From positions 310,001-374,000 of the forward strand of contig NZ_JALUXE010000030.1 in assembly GCF_027019125.1 (NCBI RefSeq): DNA of 64,000 nt, in the 5' to 3' direction. Position 1 is the first letter of the stretch, and each line of letters begins with the position of its first letter. A program made the translations under genes and the position numbers. This DNA comes from Roseovarius sp. (GTDB lineage Bacteria > Pseudomonadota > Alphaproteobacteria > Rhodobacterales > Rhodobacteraceae). Below the pieces are notes generated by a model that saw nothing but the letters and a program-made list of their open reading frames with translations, was not told the DNA's origin and did not search any database. Shown here piece after piece: positions 61,282 through 64,000 of the stretch.

Positions 61282-61809
61282 TCAATGCAGCCTAAGGTGC
61301 GAGGTGGTGCTTTGCGATTTCTGCCAGATCACAGTCGGGTGATCGGGCAGGCGGCGCATTTGGAACAGCATATGTTCGGTGCGCAGGCCGGGCAGGGCGG
61401 CGAAGGCGTCAAAGAGCGCCTCTGCGCCCTCGGCATTGAGCGGGATATGCAGCGCGGGCGCGCCTTGCGTGCTCAGCACCCAATGCGGCGGCTTGCCGGT
61501 CGGATCGAGTGTCAGCGCGTCAAGATCGCGGATCGCCACCACGCCCCCCGTGAGAGGCCCGAAATAGGCAACCTGTCCCTCGTCGACCTGCACCACGCCG
61601 GGACCGCCCGCGCCTGCGCGAAAGCGTGTCCGTTGCAGCCCCATCAACAGGACCGCCCCGGCGAGGATCAGAAGCACGTAACCCAGCCATTGCAGAAGGC
61701 CGTAGCTGCCGACCCCCCACCAGAGGCCAAGGATGGCCAGCCCCAGCCCACTCAAAACCTCGCGCCAGCGCCAAAGGGCGGCGCGCGCCTGCGGACGGAT
61801 AAAGCTCAT
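61282..61809 (-). CDS. Conserved membrane protein of unknown function
   Basis: A 175-residue protein with two adjacent N-terminal helices (about 18-52, LGLAILGLWWGVGSYGLLQW and then LGYVLLILAGAVLLMGLQRT) and a cytoplasmic beta-rich domain after that. I do not recognise a named family. The ATG at 61809 overlaps the rsmE stop by four bases, so the two are co-translated, and it ends 63 bases before the gshA start. Confidence 0.75.
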   Translation of the reverse strand: MSFIRPQARAALWRWREVLSGLGLAILGLWWGVGSYGLLQWLGYVLLILAGAVLLMGLQRTRFRAGAGGPGVVQVDEGQVAYFGPLTGGVVAIRDLDALTLDPTGKPPHWVLSTQGAPALHIPLNAEGAEALFDAFAALPGLRTEHMLFQMRRLPDHPTVIWQKSQSTTSHLRLH

Positions 61810-62537
61810 GTCCAATCCCCCAAGGTGGTCTGCCAGAGCGTCATCGCCGCCACCGCCGCCGTATCCGCGCGCAGGATGCGCGGCCCGAGGCTGATGGCGT
61901 GGGCCTGCGGCAGCGCCGCGAGGCGTGCGCGCTCTGCCTCCGAGAAACCGCCTTCGGGACCGATCAGGATGGCCCATGACGCACCGCGCGGCAGATCGCG
62001 GCCAAGCGTTGCCGCGTGACCCGCCAGCGCCTCGTCGCAAAACATCAACTGACGATCCTCGGGCCAGTTGGCCAGCATCCGGTCGAGGCGGTGCAGGTCG
62101 CTGACCTCGGGCACGAATGTGCCGCCGCATTGTTCGGCGGCCTCAACGGCATGCGCCTGAAGCCGGTCCTGCCGGATACGCTCGGCGTTGGTGAATTCGG
62201 TCTGCACCGGGATGATCCGCGCCGCGCCCATTTCGGCGGCTTTCTCGACAATGAAATCCGTGCGCGCCTTCTTGATCGGAGCGAACATGAGCCAGAGGTC
62301 GGGCGGATTGCGCTGCGGGGCTGTCTGCTCGGCCACCTGCAGGGCGCCGCCGCGCTTGCCTGCCTCGATCACGTCGGCGCGCCATTCCCCGGCCTCACCA
62401 TTGAACAAAAGCACGGCGTCCCCCAGGGCTTGCCGCATCACCCCAAAGAGGTAATGCGCCTGCGGCTGACTCAGAGGAATGGTTTGCCCTTCCCCCAACG
62501 GGTGCTCTACATAAAGCCTGATCTTCGCTGCTTTCAT
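61806..62537 (-). CDS. rsmE: 16S rRNA m3U1498 methyltransferase RsmE
   Basis: A 243-residue SPOUT-class methyltransferase. It has the N-terminal PUA-like domain (IRLYVEHPLGEGQTIPLSQPQAHYLFGVMR, in parts) and the knotted SAM domain with KARTDFIVEKAAEMGAARIIPVQTEFT near 93 (in parts), ILIGPEGGFSEAE near 193, and ISLGPRILRADTA near 218. The ATG at 62537 is 11 bases from the divergent ubiA start. Confidence 0.94.
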   Translation of the reverse strand: MKAAKIRLYVEHPLGEGQTIPLSQPQAHYLFGVMRQALGDAVLLFNGEAGEWRADVIEAGKRGGALQVAEQTAPQRNPPDLWLMFAPIKKARTDFIVEKAAEMGAARIIPVQTEFTNAERIRQDRLQAHAVEAAEQCGGTFVPEVSDLHRLDRMLANWPEDRQLMFCDEALAGHAATLGRDLPRGASWAILIGPEGGFSEAERARLAALPQAHAISLGPRILRADTAAVAAMTLWQTTLGDWT

Positions 62538-62548
62538 GGGGCCAACAT

Positions 62549-63514
62549 ATGACCGCAAAGAACCAGATGCCAGAGGCCACGGGACAGGTGGCCGATGCCT
62601 ATGCTGGCAATTGGGTGGACCGTCTGGCCCCTGCCGCCACGCGCCCTTACTTGCGGCTGAGCCGAGCGGACCGACCGATTGGCACATGGCTCTTGCTCTT
62701 GCCCTGCTGGTGGGGGCTGACGCTTGCGATGCTGTCGGACGGGCAGGCGGGATGGCACGATCTGTGGATCTTTACCGGCTGCGCCCTCGGGGCTTTTCTG
62801 ATGCGCGGCGCGGGCTGCACCTGGAACGATATTACCGACCGGCACATCGACGGCTCTGTGGCGCGCACTGCATCGCGCCCTATTCCCGCAGGTCAGGTCA
62901 CGGTGCGCGGCGCGCTCATCTGGATGGCGGCGCAGGCGCTGCTTGCGTTCGGGATTCTTCTGACCTTCAACGCCGCCGCGATTACCCTTGGCGTCTTGTC
63001 GCTCTTGCCTGTAGCGGTCTATCCCTTCGCCAAGCGATTTACATGGTGGCCGCAGGTGTTTCTCGGCCTCGCCTTCAACTGGGGCGCCCTTCTTGCGTGG
63101 ACGGCGCATAGCGGCCGGCTGGAAGCGCCCGCGGTGATCCTCTATCTCGCGGGTATTGCCTGGACACTCTTTTATGACACCATCTATGCCCATCAGGACG
63201 CAGAAGATGACGCTCTGATCGGTGTCAAATCCACGGCGCGGCTTTTTGGGGACAACTCGCCTCGCTGGCTGCGGTGGTTTCTGGTGGCGACCGTGTCGCT
63301 GATGGCGGTGGCCGTCATTCTTGCGGTGCCCGATGCGCGGCTGACAGCACTCCTTGTGGCGCTGTGCGGTCCTTGGGTGATGGGCTGGCACATGCAGGGA
63401 CAGATGCGCCGTTTGCGGTTGGACGATACTGCGCGGTTGCTTCAACTCTTTCGTTCCAACCGGGATGCGGGTCTCTTGCCTGTGCCGTTTTTCGCCGTCG
63501 CCTGTCTCCTGTGA
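62549..63514 (+). CDS. ubiA: 4-hydroxybenzoate polyprenyltransferase
   Basis: A 321-residue membrane prenyltransferase of ubiquinone synthesis. The first Asp motif is GAGCTWNDITDRHIDGSVAR near 88-107 and the second is DTIYAHQDAEDDALIGVKST near 211. It belongs to the same superfamily as BchG at 48.3 kb but is the quinone branch. The start at 62549 gives an 11-base gap to rsmE; the ATG at 62567 is also possible. Confidence 0.93.
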   Translation: MTAKNQMPEATGQVADAYAGNWVDRLAPAATRPYLRLSRADRPIGTWLLLLPCWWGLTLAMLSDGQAGWHDLWIFTGCALGAFLMRGAGCTWNDITDRHIDGSVARTASRPIPAGQVTVRGALIWMAAQALLAFGILLTFNAAAITLGVLSLLPVAVYPFAKRFTWWPQVFLGLAFNWGALLAWTAHSGRLEAPAVILYLAGIAWTLFYDTIYAHQDAEDDALIGVKSTARLFGDNSPRWLRWFLVATVSLMAVAVILAVPDARLTALLVALCGPWVMGWHMQGQMRRLRLDDTARLLQLFRSNRDAGLLPVPFFAVACLL

Positions 63515-63576
63515 TTGAACTCAGGCCGCCGCGCGCCTAAAGACGTGGGCAGCACTCATGAATTGGCCATTGCCCG

Positions 63577-64000
63577 ATGCGTTTATCATCCGCTTTCACG
63601 ATCGCAGGAACCTTTACCGGGGCAGCGGTGCTTGCGGTTGTCGCCGCAGGCTTTGCCGTGAGCGCCATCGAGGACAGTTCGCGTCGCGCGGTGCGCGATA
63701 CGCTGGATCGCGTCGGGCTGGTCTGGGCCGATGTCGATACGGATGGTCTGCAACTCTTTCTCGCAGGCACCGCCCCGTCCGAGGCGCTGCGGTTCAAGGC
63801 GCTGTCGCTGGCGGGCACGGTGGTCGATGCGGCACGGGTGATTGATCAGATGCTGGTCGAGGATGCGGCGGATATTGCGCCGCCGCGCTTTGCCATTGAA
63901 ATCCTGCGAAATGACAGCGGCATTTCCCTGATCGGTCTGGTGCCTGCCGCCACGGATCGTGAGAAGCTTTTGGCGGATATCGCGTCTGAAACCGATGACG
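63577..64000 (+). CDS. OmpA/BON-domain envelope protein (3' truncated)
   Basis: This frame starts with ATG at 63577 and runs off the window with no stop. It encodes a basic start MRLSSAFTIAGTFTGAAVLA with one membrane anchor or signal (about 5-30), then two BON-like repeats with the pattern RVGLVWADVDTDGLQLFLAG (residues about 47-66) and a second one in IEILRNDSGISLIGLVPA. Rhodobacterales have OmpA-family proteins with this N-terminal layout, which is the likely identity, but the OmpA domain is not in the window. Confidence 0.7.
   Translation, partial: MRLSSAFTIAGTFTGAAVLAVVAAGFAVSAIEDSSRRAVRDTLDRVGLVWADVDTDGLQLFLAGTAPSEALRFKALSLAGTVVDAARVIDQMLVEDAADIAPPRFAIEILRNDSGISLIGLVPAATDREKLLADIASETDD

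Overview
The window is a large part of the photosynthesis gene cluster (PGC) of a GC-rich alphaproteobacterium, almost certainly an aerobic anoxygenic phototroph of the Roseobacter group (Rhodobacterales). The reasons are the crtCDEF / bchCXYZ / pufQBALMC / bchFNBHLM-lhaA-puhABC / aerR-ppsR / bchGP layout, a pufC cytochrome subunit instead of pufX, an oxygen-dependent cyclase (acsF) with no bchE, the Shemin-type hemA, and Rhodobacterales-type flanking genes (bactofilin-M23 pair, DUF455, bcp, AsmA/YhdP-like protein, queA).

Layout. 1-2.5 kb: type I secretion ABC transporter (cut by the window edge) and HlyD-type adaptor. 2.6-4.5 kb: bactofilin and M23 endopeptidase. 4.7-14.1 kb: housekeeping genes (DUF455, bcp, AsmA-like, queA, MFS, DUF924, lpdA). 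14.1-29.6 kb: PGC left arm. crtC and crtD run leftward. crtE-crtF-bchC-bchX-(small ORF)-bchY-bchZ-pufQ-pufB-pufA-pufL-pufM-pufC-dxs run rightward. 29.6-45.6 kb: a leftward superoperon bchF-N-B-H-L-M-lhaA-puhA-puhB-puhC-bciE-acsF-puhE-hemA, then a class I cytochrome c gene. 46.0-52.2 kb: the regulators aerR/ppaA and ppsR, then bchG-pucC-like-bchP-idi, rightward. 52.2-57.5 kb: azlCD and a molybdenum-cofactor operon fdhD-mobA-mobB-moeA. 57.5-64 kb: kdsD, MFS, gshA, a membrane protein, rsmE, ubiA and a truncated BON/OmpA-type gene.

How it works together. hemA, bchH, bchM, acsF(+bciE), bchLNB, bchF, bchXYZ, bchC, bchG and bchP cover most of the path from ALA to phytylated bacteriochlorophyll a. 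dxs, idi and crtE supply GGPP for the phytyl tail and carotenoids. crtC/D/F make the methoxylated spheroidene-type end group. pufBALMC, puhA and the assembly factors lhaA, puhB, puhC, puhE and pufQ make the RC-LH1 core. PpsR (with its antirepressor AerR) would repress the cluster under oxygen through TGT-N12-ACA operators. I find such operators at the crtD/crtE, bchC, bchF/aerR and bchG control regions. bchI, bchD, bchO, crtA, crtI, crtB, pucBA and bchE/J are not in the window, so the PGC is either split or continues elsewhere.

Most unusual points: bchC appears to start at an ATC codon behind a perfect Shine-Dalgarno; a tandem PpsR operator straddles the bchG start codon; an SD-equipped 54-codon ORF is wedged between bchX and bchY with ATGA coupling; PufC has only three CxxCH haem motifs; two copies of a hairpin repeat sit inside the bchF-hemA superoperon; and MoeA is fused to an N-terminal domain of unrelated type.
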